DNA of 64,000 nt from Symbiodinium natans (taxonomy: Eukaryota > Sar > Dinophyceae > Suessiales > Symbiodiniaceae), in contig CAJNDS010002584.1 of the NCBI GenBank assembly GCA_905221605.1, forward strand, positions 1-64,000. Direction: 5' to 3'. Position numbers and translations under genes: made by a program. The notes under the pieces were generated by a model. The model searched no databases. It worked only from the letters and a program-made list of their open reading frames with translations, and was not told the origin of the DNA. Each line of letters begins with the position of its first letter. The stretch's first letter is position 1. Below are positions 1-9,754 of the stretch, in pieces.

Positions 1-3000
1 GAGAACGACGCAAAGTTCTAATTGGGCTATCTTAGTCGGGTGGCTGCTCCACATCTCGAAGAGGCTCGCATCAATTTCGAGGACCACTCCGTGCCGACGG
101 CCTTGAGGGTCCACCAGGAGCGCACCTGCTCCTCCTTGGCCAGGCTGGTCTTGAGATGCATCTGAGGCTACGCAGAACCGCGGGGGAGGCTCCCCCATCA
201 GCTTGAGCTCTCTGCGCGGCTTTGTAGCCAAGAAGGCCTGCACCAACTCCAAGGACTGCCGCAGCTCTGGGGACAGGATATCCCCTCCGAGTTTGTTGTA
301 CTGGTGTGAGCTGAGGGATTGCAGGCCAGCGCGGCCGACTTTGCCAAAGGCTCCGTGCGCCAGAAAGTTGAGGCACCCGTATAGTTTGGCTGCTTGACCA
401 TGGCCCAGCCGGCCGGATTCACGAGCTTGGGCGACCATCGCGGCTACCTTATCAACGAGCCTTTGCCTCGCCCAGAAGGTGACTTTGCCACTTTCCAATC
501 TGGAAAGGTCGTGATGTAGCCCCAGAAATTCTCCAACCTCTGCCATGTGCTGTCGTTTGGCGGCTGCAAAAGGCGTTCCGAGCAGGCGCAGCAGTTCCCC
601 GGCTGATGACTGTGCCGAGGTAGCTGAGGGTGCTGGGTCTTGCAGAGACAGATCATCAAAATAGAAGCTCCCACAAATGATGAGGAGACGCCTAAGGACA
701 GCCTGCAGGAATCTGCTATACCGATTGAAGCTGGTAACAGCGTTGGGCAATCCAAAGAGGTGGCCGAAGTAGCGGCGAAGTCGCACTTCGCCTTTTTCGT
801 GGTCCCAATAGGCGACCACTGTTTGCCAACTCTCCTTCGGGTCCATTGGTGTGAACCTGTAAGCCTCCGGCAGGTCCTCACCGCCTGTGAGGATACGGAC
901 TTCTCCTGGGTCGTGACCGTTGCGCATCAAAGACGAGCACAGCAGGCGGGCATGGACTCCCGGTTGCAGAGCTGTGCAGAGATCGAGCTTGTTGTGGTCC
1001 TCGCTGGCTGCGCTTTGTCCACCTGCTGCTGCATCGTCTATGACTCGCTTCTTGCCCGTCCCCTGCGTGATGCAGAATCGCGGTATCAGCCTGGCTGGCT
1101 GATCCCCAACCAGCAGTTCCCCTGCTGAGAAACTCGGGGAGCAGAAACCAGCTGCCTCATCATGGCGGCCAGCCTCCAGGATGACATCGTCATCCGGCCC
1201 AGGCGCCACACGTGCGACTACCTGTCGCACCTGCTGCTGCCAAGCAGAGGCGCTGGGTTCCGCCGGGATTGCGTCTCGAAACCCGAAGACGGGGACCTGT
1301 GGCGAAAGCCCGACTGCAGGGAAGCCCGTGAGCAGGCAATCCAAAAACTGAGCGTCCGGCCACTCCACGAGCATCATGAGAATGGGCACCATGGCAATGC
1401 TTCGGTTCTTGACCACGGAATATACTTCCGGGGCCTGCCTGGACCTGAGAAGCCGGTCCACATCCGACAAACGATGGACCAGTTCCTTGATTGCGCTAAT
1501 GACTTCAGCACGGACTGCAGAAACCGTGTCCAGGTGTGCCCCTATGTAGTCGGACGCAAAATAAAGATCATGGTCAATCATGTGTTCCCACTCTAAAGGG
1601 GTCGGCTCATGACGGAGTCGCAGGGCATGATCGAAGTGTCCTGACTTGCCAAGGTGGAAAGGGATGAGCGGGGGGTTAGCCGCCCTGTGCGGCCCTGCAC
1701 CCGCCTGGAAGCCTAACGCCGTCTGCAGAGCCGGCCTTTCTGCTGCCGACACAAATCTCGGCGGGCACTGGCCCCATGTCCACGGGCTCTGCTTCATCCG
1801 CCAGCCACGCCAGAGCGTGAGACAAGGCGAGTTCACGATGTCCTCAATGAATGGAAAGGGAAGCGACGCTGGGTTGGCCCTCCAGGCCATTTTCATGAAG
1901 GTGCCCTGTATGGTTTGTTGCGAAAGAAACAGGGGGGCTTGTCCAAGCACTCGAGCTCCAGCTGCCATTGCCAGTAACTTTGCCGCTTCCGAGCCGGGCG
2001 CCTCCCGGCTGTTACCTCCGACGACATAGAAGGCATAGGCTGCGCGAAGGACATCCGCATGGCAAATGATGTTTGTCGGGCAGTCGCAAACCAAAGTCTT
2101 GCCTCGGAGCTGATGCAGATCAGGAATGAGGCCCAGGCTGGGCAGGGCGTACGCAAATTGAATGGCAATCTCGGCGTGGCTGCCGTGCCTGCCCAGGAGG
2201 AAGGGGTTCCGCCAGCAAGTAGTTAACCACCTGTGAGAGAAGTGCCCTGCACCGACATAGATGTGGTCATGGGGCAGGTCATCTGAGTTGCGGTAGACCT
2301 GGTCGGCTTGCGCTCGGACGGGTACGTCTGACCTGCTGCTTGGCACCCCGGAATAGAGGCTGACTGCCTCTGCCATGAGCGTCGATGTTGTTCCACAGGT
2401 GTCATCGGTGAGCCACCTCCTGTCCGAGGAGGTATCCGTCCAAGGCATCCTTGGGCATGTGGCCAGCTTTGGCGTAGCCTGGCTGGCTAGCCTTGCCATG
2501 AGTATGCACCACCCAGGCGCGGGCTCCTCATCCAAAAAGTCGCAGGTGGACTGGAGGTGGCCACAAAGAAGTCCACGGTGAGCCAGAATTTGCCGGGCAT
2601 TACTCCGCAGTCGCCGTCGCCTGCGGCCACAGGCACTGAACAGGGCGCAGGGGTCGTACATCAAGTCCACGAAAAATTTGTCGCGGATGTCGCTGGCTTC
2701 CCACGGCAGCATCCATCTGATGGAATTGTGTACGCCGTCACGGAAGACGATCTTTCCCTGAGCGCAAAGGAGGTCGTGAACCAGCAAAACCTGAGCTGTG
2801 AAGCTGTCTGCCTCGCGGGCCTGCCAAGCCCGGTTGCCCATGGCCATGGGGTTGTCGATCGGGCACGAGTCGGACCGATACCTGGACGGACGCTGAAAAG
2901 TGCTGTCTTCCATCCAGGCCAATGAGCAGGTGACCTCCCCGATAAACTCCATAAGCGACTCAATGACCGCCGGCCCCGGCTGGGCGCAGGAGATGGCCTG

Positions 3001-3489
3001 TACAAGGCAGGGCGGGGGCCCAACAACCTCCCACCCGCATCTCCTGAAAACTTGAGCACAGAAAGACGACAAGGGCTGGCCAAAAAGTAAAAGCACAGGT
3101 TGAGAGTCAGGCACTTGGGAAAAAGGTTTTGAGCTGTAAGCGAAGGACTTTTGACACTGCGTGCGCAACGAATCCAGACGGAGTAGAGGAGAAAATTGAG
3201 TGAGCGAGCCCTGTGCAACCTCTTCAAGGCATGGCTCGAACGACTTAGCAACACTGGCTACATGGCTACCAGAGTTTGCTCGCCGCATCCCTTCAGGATC
3301 TCCAGGCGAGGGGCGCTCACGACAGGCCTCCAGCCCGTCCAGCCCCTGTAAAAAGGAAAAACAAGGTGTTGGCGACTCCGAGCAGTGGTGTGGGAGCAAC
3401 TCTCCCCTGCCCGGCGACTCCGTGGCATGGCGGGGCGCCTCCCCCGCTCCTGGCTCCTTTGGAGCGTGGCGCGAGGGGGGCACCCTCTT
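1..3489 (-). CDS. Pol polyprotein: DUF4326-like domain, reverse transcriptase, RNase H (3' end outside window)
   Basis: Reading the minus strand in the gag frame, no stop occurs from just after the TGA at 3490-3492 to base 1 (1163 codons). Domains in order: a basic/proline-rich linker; a stretch of unknown function (about 3180-2300); a DUF4326-like domain (about 2262-2020) with YVGAG, NPF, LRGKTLVCDC and CHADVL; a linker; reverse transcriptase with RVIDD (about 1036), the first catalytic Asp in DLPEAYR (874-876), GLPNAV-SFNR (about 730) and catalytic FDD (about 652-660); then RNase H with SDAS (Asp at 160-162) and QLEL (Glu at 16-18). The FDD/GLPN style matches DIRS-type RT. The first internal ATG is at 3286-3288, so either stop readthrough from gag or independent initiation could express it. 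Confidence 0.85.
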
Positions 3490-3492
3490 TCA
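3490..3492 (-). other. Single in-frame TGA between gag and pol
   Basis: The gag frame ends with codons AAG GCT TGA AAG, and the same frame then stays open for 1163 codons. Gag and pol are therefore in one frame, separated by a single UGA, the layout used by readthrough-suppressing retroelements. A point mutation or sequence error would give the same picture; the sequence alone cannot separate these. Confidence 0.6.
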
Positions 3493-4761
3493 AGCCTTGT
3501 TCTTCATGTCGCACTTGGACGGGATGTGCTGGAAACTTCCGCACACCCGCCCGGATGTAGCCAACACCCCGCAGCGATGAGCGCCCGACTGGCACTCGCG
3601 ACCCTTGTACTGGCAGGCGCCGGTTTGGTACTGCTGGCAGAGGGCGGTGCCGTCACGAAGGGTAGCCGCCAGCTTGTAACCGCCGCCTGCACGTGGTTGC
3701 TTGGCAGGGGGCCCGCCCGTGCTCTGGCCTCCATGCTGGGCGGGAACGTGGACCGGCGCCTGCCAGAACGGGGCCCTCTCAGCGTAGACCTCACCGATGA
3801 CGACCCCGAGGCTTGCGTCCGTGCGGCCGTTGAAGCGGGAAGCCCATTCTGCTCGTTCTTTGAGGTCCAGATCGCGGAGGAAAGTCAAGGAAATGCCGTT
3901 CTTGGTGGACAGGTCTTTGGCCCGGTAAAGGTACTTGACCAAGAGCTGCCAGGGAACCATGACATAGCGAGCGGGGTCGCTACCCATGTCTTCCGGGTCT
4001 GTAGGAGGGCTCGGGACCGCCCCGGCACCCACAATGGCCAGCGCGTTGAGGTAGACTTCAAGGCTGAAGAGGTAGCTGGCCATGTCCGTGAGCTTGGCGT
4101 CGGGGTCCAACATTTCGTCCAAGTACAGGTTGTCACCCACCTTGCGCTTCCTGGAGACAACAGTCTGCTGGTTGGTGAGCGAGCGAACCTTAGACAAGTC
4201 AAGGACCTCCATCTGCCTCTTGGACATCGCCCGGAAGCACCGCGAGACCAGGCGGTCTGCGGGCTGCAGGTCCGCCACGAAGCAGAACTTATGGCGACGC
4301 CAAAACTGCTCTTTGAGGCCCTGGAGGTCTTTGGCGGGGAGGAGGGCGTCCTCCTCCTCGGCTGTGTCAGGCGTCACCGCCTTGGACACTGCCTGGTCGG
4401 CGATCACCTTCTCGTATGCTTTGACCGTGTTCCACGCATACTTCAGTCTGGAGACCTGCACTCGCTCGTTGGTGAGGGTGAGGCCTTGATGGTAGACCCC
4501 GCTGAGCTCTTCTTCGTTGTTGACGGAGTGCGCAAACTCGGCGAGGGAGGTCATGCCCACATCAAGGATCTTTTTGACTACCTGCTCTTCTAGTTTGAAC
4601 TGCCTTCCCAGCTCCTCAAAGGTGGCCTGGGCCGTTTCCTTCTCGACTGGGACTGGTCGTTGCATGGCTGTGAAAGGAGCAGGGGGGGCCGGCATACTGC
4701 AAGGTCTAGGCAAGCAAGCCAAACTGTACAAACACTTAACAAACAGCTGGCAGCGTGGCAT
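3490..4761 (-). CDS. Gag-like protein with C-terminal CCCH zinc finger
   Basis: 423 residues from ATG at 4761; the later Met residues (position 23 or 33, before RPVPVEKE) may be the true start since the first 30 residues are low-quality sequence. The N-terminal third (about 45-115) holds a helical region with FEELGRQF and MTSLAEFA that resembles the gag-like segment of the second DIRS relic at 30.7-31.0 kb. A KRK-rich basic patch lies at about 204. The C-terminus is cysteine/histidine rich: C375-x7-C383-x6-C390-x4-H395, followed by C397, C407 and C417, consistent with a CCCH-type RNA-binding finger. The expected role is binding element RNA in the particle. It lies 770 bp after the recombinase ORF and is in the same frame as pol. 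Confidence 0.75.
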   Translation of the reverse strand: MPRCQLFVKCLYSLACLPRPCSMPAPPAPFTAMQRPVPVEKETAQATFEELGRQFKLEEQVVKKILDVGMTSLAEFAHSVNNEEELSGVYHQGLTLTNERVQVSRLKYAWNTVKAYEKVIADQAVSKAVTPDTAEEEDALLPAKDLQGLKEQFWRRHKFCFVADLQPADRLVSRCFRAMSKRQMEVLDLSKVRSLTNQQTVVSRKRKVGDNLYLDEMLDPDAKLTDMASYLFSLEVYLNALAIVGAGAVPSPPTDPEDMGSDPARYVMVPWQLLVKYLYRAKDLSTKNGISLTFLRDLDLKERAEWASRFNGRTDASLGVVIGEVYAERAPFWQAPVHVPAQHGGQSTGGPPAKQPRAGGGYKLAATLRDGTALCQQYQTGACQYKGRECQSGAHRCGVLATSGRVCGSFQHIPSKCDMKNKA

Positions 4762-5530
4762 CGGGCAGGCAACCGCTCACGCAGCCTTACGTTGTTTTAG
4801 CTTGCGCAGACAGCGCTTGGAAGCTGCTACTTCCTAACGGCCGCCCCGTCTCAGAGCTCTGCGTTGTTGATATCTCTCGGCCTCGTGCCCTTCACACCGG
4901 TGATGAGTGTGGTCTTCGTAGGGATTTCTGCAACAAGGGAGGCCGCACCAACATAGCCAAGTGCACGGCGGGGGAGTCGAGGCTGGAAGCGCTCGAGGAG
5001 ACTCCCCGAAACCACGCAGTTGAAGACGTCGATGGACTTCCTGCACGACCGCAAGCAGCAAGGCCATGAGCTGGGCCAAGTCCATGCTGGCGACGTCCAA
5101 GCTATTGGCGTCCATGGCACTGGCCAGACGAAAAAGGGCTAACCAGTTTGAGCTCTGCGCAGCTGAGAAGGAAAGTGGGGGGGGTCGAAAGAGAAGGTGT
5201 AGCTTGCAGTCCTACAGGTCTCCTACCTGCAAAAGCCACAGAGAGAGAAGCTCATGCAAGTCAAAGCCTATGACTCATGCCCTACTACCTGCCTGGCAGC
5301 GCGCGTGTACGACCTACGACACAGGCCCCTCTACCCAGCTGACAGCAGGCATGCCATGCCCTACAACTCAGTTCTGCGGTATCTGACAACACGCACACAC
5401 TGACCTGTTTTCCATCTGACTGACGGATCTCAGCGGGGCCATTCAGGCCCAAAAGAAAAGCCCGCCCTGACCAGGCTAAGGCTAGGCTAGGCCTTGGCAG
5501 GACCTTGTCGGCGCAAACAACGCCAGCCCA
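4762..5530 (-). other. Spacer between recombinase and gag ORFs; no convincing gene
   Basis: A 93-codon minus-strand frame at 4834-5115, in the gag frame but closed by a stop before gag, is alanine/leucine rich and has no recognised domain. The rest shows no long frame with protein-like composition. It may be the gag leader or an internal promoter region of the element. Confidence 0.35.
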
Positions 5531-7690
5531 TCAGCTATCGACCACGGTGATGTCCTTGAGGGCCACTATCCAAGATGCAGGGAAAAGCGAAGCGCAAGTT
5601 GGGCAAAGCGCAAGCGTCCCAGTATCACCGTAGGCCGCCGCCTCGAAGGGATCCACCGCCGCATCTACACCACTTTGGAATGAACTGCGATGCGAGGTCG
5701 GTCGCTGCCGCCAGAGGCAGACGGGTTCTGGCTGGCCTCCCTCCTGCAACGGCGGGAAACTCATGTGCCATGCTCGGTGTCCCCGCCGACTGCGAAGGAG
5801 CTGGGGCTTACCGGGGATCTTGGGCTGGTCGAAAACCCAAGAGTGAGAGGTGGACTCGGCCCACGCATGTACTTTGGCTGGGACTCTCCACGGTTCCACC
5901 CCCTGCCGTGTCTCCTGCACGTACTTGTAGGCCTCTTCGAAGGGAACCCGGCGAAACTGCGCGAGAAAGGTGGCCATTAAGATGGGAGAGCGGTGTTTGC
6001 CTGCCACACAGTGAACCAAAACAGACTCGCCGTTGGCCAAGGTGGAACGGATTGTGTGCAGGGCTGCCTTCCAAGCGGCCGCCCGTTCTCGCCCCTGATG
6101 GCTTACCGTGACCTTGATGGCGTGAACCTGGCTGGGCACGGTGTCGGCAAGTCTGTCCATGGCACTGACGAAGAGGCGAACTCGGTGCTGGCGTAGAGCA
6201 GGGTCGTTGGAAGCAGGCATGCCTCCCAACAGGAGAACCGCCTCCACAACAGAGTCCTCTGAGAGCAGCGTTCCAGGCGTCGACGTGATGGCATAGCAAA
6301 CCGTGGCCGGCACTACATCTTCACGACGGCCTGCCAGTGCGTCGAACGCCTTGTCAAGGTCCTGACTGGACCCGCGCCTGACTGGCGCTGCTTCTGCCGG
6401 AGCCTCCGGCGGGCCGCGCGGACTGCCCGGCCCTTGCTTGAGAACCACGTTGACCGCCTGGCTGGCTGGCTTCTGGGGCGCCCGCTTGGTCAGGGGCCTA
6501 GACTTCTGCTTGGCCATCTTTTTGGCGGTCGTGGCCGGCGCGACGGGCCTGTGCTGGTAGTCACGCATTTCCTGACTGGAGACTCGCTGGCCGGTGACTC
6601 CGGCAGGCTCAGCCGGGCGACTCCCGGTTAGAGCACGTCGTCCTCTTCTTGGCGCCAGCCATGACGCCTTTACCGCCACGGAGAGCAACGGGGAAGATGT
6701 GAACTGAGGGTCGCGCCACTGCAGCGTTTGGTCCTTGCCCTGGGCCTCCCGCAACGAAGCAGCAAACACCTGCGGATAGCCGGTTGCCTGAAGCTCCTCC
6801 CATGTCTCAGCTTCAGTGCTCAGGAGGGTGTTGTGCATAGCCAGCTTCAAGTGGATTTCGCGCGTCGCCCTTGCCGCATCGTACCGAAAGGGGGTGCTCT
6901 TAACCTTACCGGCATCCTGCCACCCCCCAAGCGCGAGCCTGTCAGGCTCTCCCAGCTCGGCCATCCCGGCCGCCGTGGCATTGACTCTACGTAGGCTGTA
7001 GGTGACCAACTGCTCCGGCTTGTTCAGCATGGCATGCAACACCGCGCGGAGCCTCATCTGGAAGGCGTGGACACCAATCTTGCCAGAGGGCATTGCCACC
7101 AGTGCAAAGTTCATGACGTTATCCTGGCGGACCTTAGCTCGGGACTTCTGGAACACTACGGCCAGGTCAACCCCATGCGAGGTGTAGCGGGGCAGGCTCC
7201 ATCGGAAGCCGTTGCGCTGGCCGATGGTCTTGCCCTTGGAACACCAGAAGTTTAGGACCGAGCCGCTGAAGCTAACCAGCCTGGATCGCTGAAGGTGTCG
7301 GAACCTGACGCAGCCAAAGACCATGGCATAGGCACCGAAGAGCACTGCCCAATCAGGCGTGGTTGGGTCCTCGGCCCCCAAATACGTATTCAAGGAACGG
7401 ATGAGCAAGGGGACAAGCACGGCCGCCTGCCGCGCACCCTGCCCATACCTGTCGCCCTTGGCCTTGGGCCTGGGGAGCAAGCCAAGGTCCCAGTCCACCT
7501 CCAAGTTCTTGCGGATCCACCGCAAGGCCACCGCCGCTCGCTTAGGCCCCTGGCTGCTCCTTGTGAAAGACGGAAAGTGGTGAGCAGACAAGCCAAGGGG
7601 CGACTCCCCAAGGCCAGCTGCCCACATTCGCAGCTCATCGTAAGTTCGCAGTGCTCTTCGCAAAGTGGGCGGTTCCGTTCGCTCCAACAA
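5531..7690 (-). CDS. Tyrosine recombinase fused to a dual-specificity-phosphatase-like domain
   Basis: 719 residues when counted from a TTG at 7690; the frame is open upstream to a TGA at 7790-7792 and has no ATG there, so the true N-terminus probably comes from the overlapping ORF upstream by a -1 shift. Residues 10-280 look like a tyrosine recombinase: core-binding region with the WIRKNLEV segment (58-65), first Arg box in CVRFRHLQRS (127-136), second box YSLRR (231-235, Tyr instead of His), GGW (255-257) and the candidate nucleophile Tyr270 in FRYDAA. A basic, proline-rich linker (340-445) follows. Residues 455-610 carry the cysteine phosphatase signature HCVAGKHRS (Cys561, Arg567), intact for HCx5R chemistry. 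The C-terminus has a CPTC pair (696-699). Such a fusion is not a usual DIRS architecture. Confidence 0.8.
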   Translation of the reverse strand: MLERTEPPTLRRALRTYDELRMWAAGLGESPLGLSAHHFPSFTRSSQGPKRAAVALRWIRKNLEVDWDLGLLPRPKAKGDRYGQGARQAAVLVPLLIRSLNTYLGAEDPTTPDWAVLFGAYAMVFGCVRFRHLQRSRLVSFSGSVLNFWCSKGKTIGQRNGFRWSLPRYTSHGVDLAVVFQKSRAKVRQDNVMNFALVAMPSGKIGVHAFQMRLRAVLHAMLNKPEQLVTYSLRRVNATAAGMAELGEPDRLALGGWQDAGKVKSTPFRYDAARATREIHLKLAMHNTLLSTEAETWEELQATGYPQVFAASLREAQGKDQTLQWRDPQFTSSPLLSVAVKASWLAPRRGRRALTGSRPAEPAGVTGQRVSSQEMRDYQHRPVAPATTAKKMAKQKSRPLTKRAPQKPASQAVNVVLKQGPGSPRGPPEAPAEAAPVRRGSSQDLDKAFDALAGRREDVVPATVCYAITSTPGTLLSEDSVVEAVLLLGGMPASNDPALRQHRVRLFVSAMDRLADTVPSQVHAIKVTVSHQGRERAAAWKAALHTIRSTLANGESVLVHCVAGKHRSPILMATFLAQFRRVPFEEAYKYVQETRQGVEPWRVPAKVHAWAESTSHSWVFDQPKIPGKPQLLRSRRGHRAWHMSFPPLQEGGQPEPVCLWRQRPTSHRSSFQSGVDAAVDPFEAAAYGDTGTLALCPTCASLFPASWIVALKDITVVDS

Positions 7691-8202
7691 AGTTCTTGCA
7701 GGTTGGCCCTCTGCTCGCCCTTTGGTAAGGACAAGGTAGAGGAGGGCCTGTGCCTCGACAAGGCCAAGAACATGGCAAAGGTGCGGTTGCTCATGTCTTC
7801 CACCTCCCCAGTAGTTGCCTCCCGCTCCACCTCCTGTGACCGAAGAGGCTTGCCAACTTCACGCTCCCGTGCTCGTCGTCGCGGGCTCCTGGAACGTTGG
7901 GGCCTCGAGGGCTGAGACCGCTCAGCCCGACTGGCTGCGGCAGCCTGACTGGCCATCTGCTGAGTAACCAAAGCATCTTCGACCATGACCATCCGTCTGC
8001 CCACTCCAGGCATCATGGCCTCTGCTCTAGCTCTGGCTGCCTGCCAGGCTTCTGCTACAGGGCGACCCCCTTCTTGCAGAGCGGTGGCATAGTTGTCGAA
8101 GAAGAACGCCAGGTCGGATTCATCCTCGAGCCCATTGCTTTGCATCCAGGTATCCAGCGCCAGAGCCTCCTGTCTGGCCACGTCCAAACGTCTGAGGTCC
8201 AT
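7390..8202 (-). CDS. N-terminal ORF of the recombinase unit, overlapping in another frame
   Basis: Starts ATG at 8202. The first ~160 residues look genuinely coded: an acidic/alanine-rich helical segment, then an RS-like basic stretch (SQPSRPQRSRSPRRRARERE, about 96-115) and a charged region ending near EDMSNRTF. From about 7700 downward the protein-like frame switches to the recombinase frame, and the rest of this ORF is low-complexity shadow. Moving from this frame to the recombinase frame needs a -1 shift in the 7790-7690 overlap. No canonical X-XXY-YYZ slippery heptamer was seen there, so a mutation or a removed intron is equally possible. Function unknown; a DNA/RNA-binding or nuclear-targeting leader would suit the RS-like composition. 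Confidence 0.55.
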   Translation of the reverse strand: MDLRRLDVARQEALALDTWMQSNGLEDESDLAFFFDNYATALQEGGRPVAEAWQAARARAEAMMPGVGRRMVMVEDALVTQQMASQAAAASRAERSQPSRPQRSRSPRRRAREREVGKPLRSQEVEREATTGEVEDMSNRTFAMFLALSRHRPSSTLSLPKGEQRANLQELCWSERNRPLCEEHCELTMSCECGQLALGSRPLACLLTTFRLSQGAARGLSERRWPCGGSARTWRWTGTLACSPGPRPRATGMGRVRGRRPCLSPCSSVP

Positions 8203-9002
8203 GGCTCGAAGGATGCAGCCTGACTGGCAGAAAGGTGGGGCCTACAACAGGTAGGCAACCTGAAGAAAAAGGAAGCCCCTCCAGGCTTCCTTTCTACTAG
8301 CACCCTCCTGGTGCTCCTGACTGTGTGCCCGCCTGGCACACTCAGATCTGTGAGCCCGGACAGCCACAGCGAAGTTATGCTTTTCATACAATAGCACCTC
8401 ACCAACCTGCCCAAGCCGTAAAGGTACCAAAACTTTTTCCGCCCTATAGAATCATAAGTTCACTATGCAACCCAGACATCCCATGCACCAGTCAGAGGAC
8501 TGGGATTCTTGCAAGTCTTGGGAAACCCTATATCAGCGACCCTAAGCCCCTAAACCCTGAAGAGTGTTCCGCACGCCTGCAATCCCGGATTCGCAATCAA
8601 CTCTAAGAGAGAACTTGCCCAATTGCTCCAAGCTAACATGGGGGCCTTAATCGTTGGAATAGGGTATACTGTACTTACAATAAGGAACCCTAGTGAAGCT
8701 TCTACATTAGACATGCACCCCATAAACAAATGTAATTCTTGTAGCTTCCCAAGCCCTAAAACCACTCGGAACATGTAGGGTTCTTGACTTAGCTTGGACG
8801 TGGCAACATAAACGCAACTTGCAGACCTATCTCCTGATAATCTCCTACGAGTACGAAGCCCAAAATACCATAGCGTCGACCCTGAGCAATGCAATACGAT
8901 GCACCCTAAACCCGAAGCACACACTACTCCCGCCGCAAACCCTGAGCCTCAACAAATCCTTAAACCCTATCCGTTTACGACAACCCTAGCACCTAAGTCA
9001 CC

Positions 9003-9254
9003 TAATGTTGACTTCACATTAGTGATTCCCGCCGCAATTGTAAAATCCCGCTGCCGGAACACAATATTGTAACCCGCCACAATTGTAAAATCCGACCCGG
9101 GAAATCCGGTTTTTACGGGCGTGGTGCTACTACCTAATACTAAAACTAATAGTACGTCCTACCAGGATTTAGGCGAACATTATTGAGGAGGCCCTGGCCG
9201 GAGAGATTGATCAATGAAGGGGGGGGGGGGTTTATTAATGCGAAGTCAACATTA
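9003..9254. mobile_element. MITE with 19 bp terminal inverted repeats
   Basis: The left terminus TAATGTTGACTTCACATTA (9003-9021) and right terminus TAATGCGAAGTCAACATTA (9236-9254) are inverted copies with one mismatch, enclosing 252 bp with no coding capacity and repeated CCGC(C)ACAATTGTAAAATCC motifs. The right inverted-repeat arm (about 54605-54625) lacks the element and joins the flanking sequence almost directly, giving an empty-site comparison. TA-type duplication, as in Tc1/mariner-derived MITEs, is plausible, but the exact edge is blurred by an extra AGTCACC on the left. Confidence 0.7.
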
Positions 9255-9302
9255 AACCTGAATACCCAAGCAGCTTCATGGACAAAAAACTGTGGGCGCT
9301 AT

Positions 9303-9754
9303 CTACAAAGACTGGCGCATCACATCCTTTGAAATAGGACGTCGGGGCGGGATGCTGATTAAGGTGAGATCTTCCACTGCGCGAGGCGTCGAGGAGGAAT
9401 GCTCCCTTAGAGTTAGGTTAACTGGACAAGACATGCGAAACACAAGTAGCGAATCCGTATCCTGAAACCGCTGTGAATGGAAAGTATATATCGTCCGGGC
9501 CTTCTTGCCCTGTACACGGCAAGTCACTGAATAGTTACTAGGCACGCTTACGGAATCACGGCTTCCTGTCAAAAAAGTTTCGGGATCCGTGTTATCAGAC
9601 CCCTGAACCGTATACACGATGCATATTGCAACGCCCCACCTTGAGCAACGCGAGCTTTCCCTGGTTGCCAGAGAGCAATGGCGAATCGACAAAATGATGT
9701 TTGCGAAACATTGCCTTTGGTTTCAGCGGTGAGGCGCAAATTAAGAAAGGGCAA
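9303..9754 (-). pseudogene. Conserved ORF relic in left inverted-repeat arm, frameshifted
   Basis: Two overlapping minus-strand frames (9303-9692 and 9569-9754) together correspond to the plus-strand ORF at 53966-54301 in the other arm; shared strings include LRLTAETKGNVSQ, SRDSVS and VQGKKA. The two arms disagree on frame around the middle, so at least one is disrupted. I recognise no domain. It may be a decayed gene or chance frames in a duplicated non-coding sequence. Confidence 0.35.

Larger units (their letters stand above)
1..8240 (-). mobile_element. Tyrosine-recombinase retroelement (DIRS-like), order YR-gag-pol, truncated by window edge
   Basis: Minus-strand array of retroelement proteins: an N-terminal ORF (8202 downward), tyrosine recombinase plus phosphatase-like domain (7690-5531), CCCH gag (4761-3490) and pol with DUF4326-like, RT and RNase H domains (3489 to the edge). 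Retroelements with a tyrosine recombinase instead of an integrase belong to the DIRS order, which normally runs gag-RT-RNaseH-YR; here YR comes first. No terminal repeats could be identified because one end is outside the window. The 5' side abuts the long inverted repeat starting near 8437. The long open frames suggest a young copy. The alternative is two adjacent elements, the tail of one (YR) and the head of another (gag-pol). Confidence 0.75.

Noticed and set aside
3385-4593. 402-codon plus-strand frame
   Set aside because: Antisense shadow of gag, which has the zinc-finger motifs on the minus strand.
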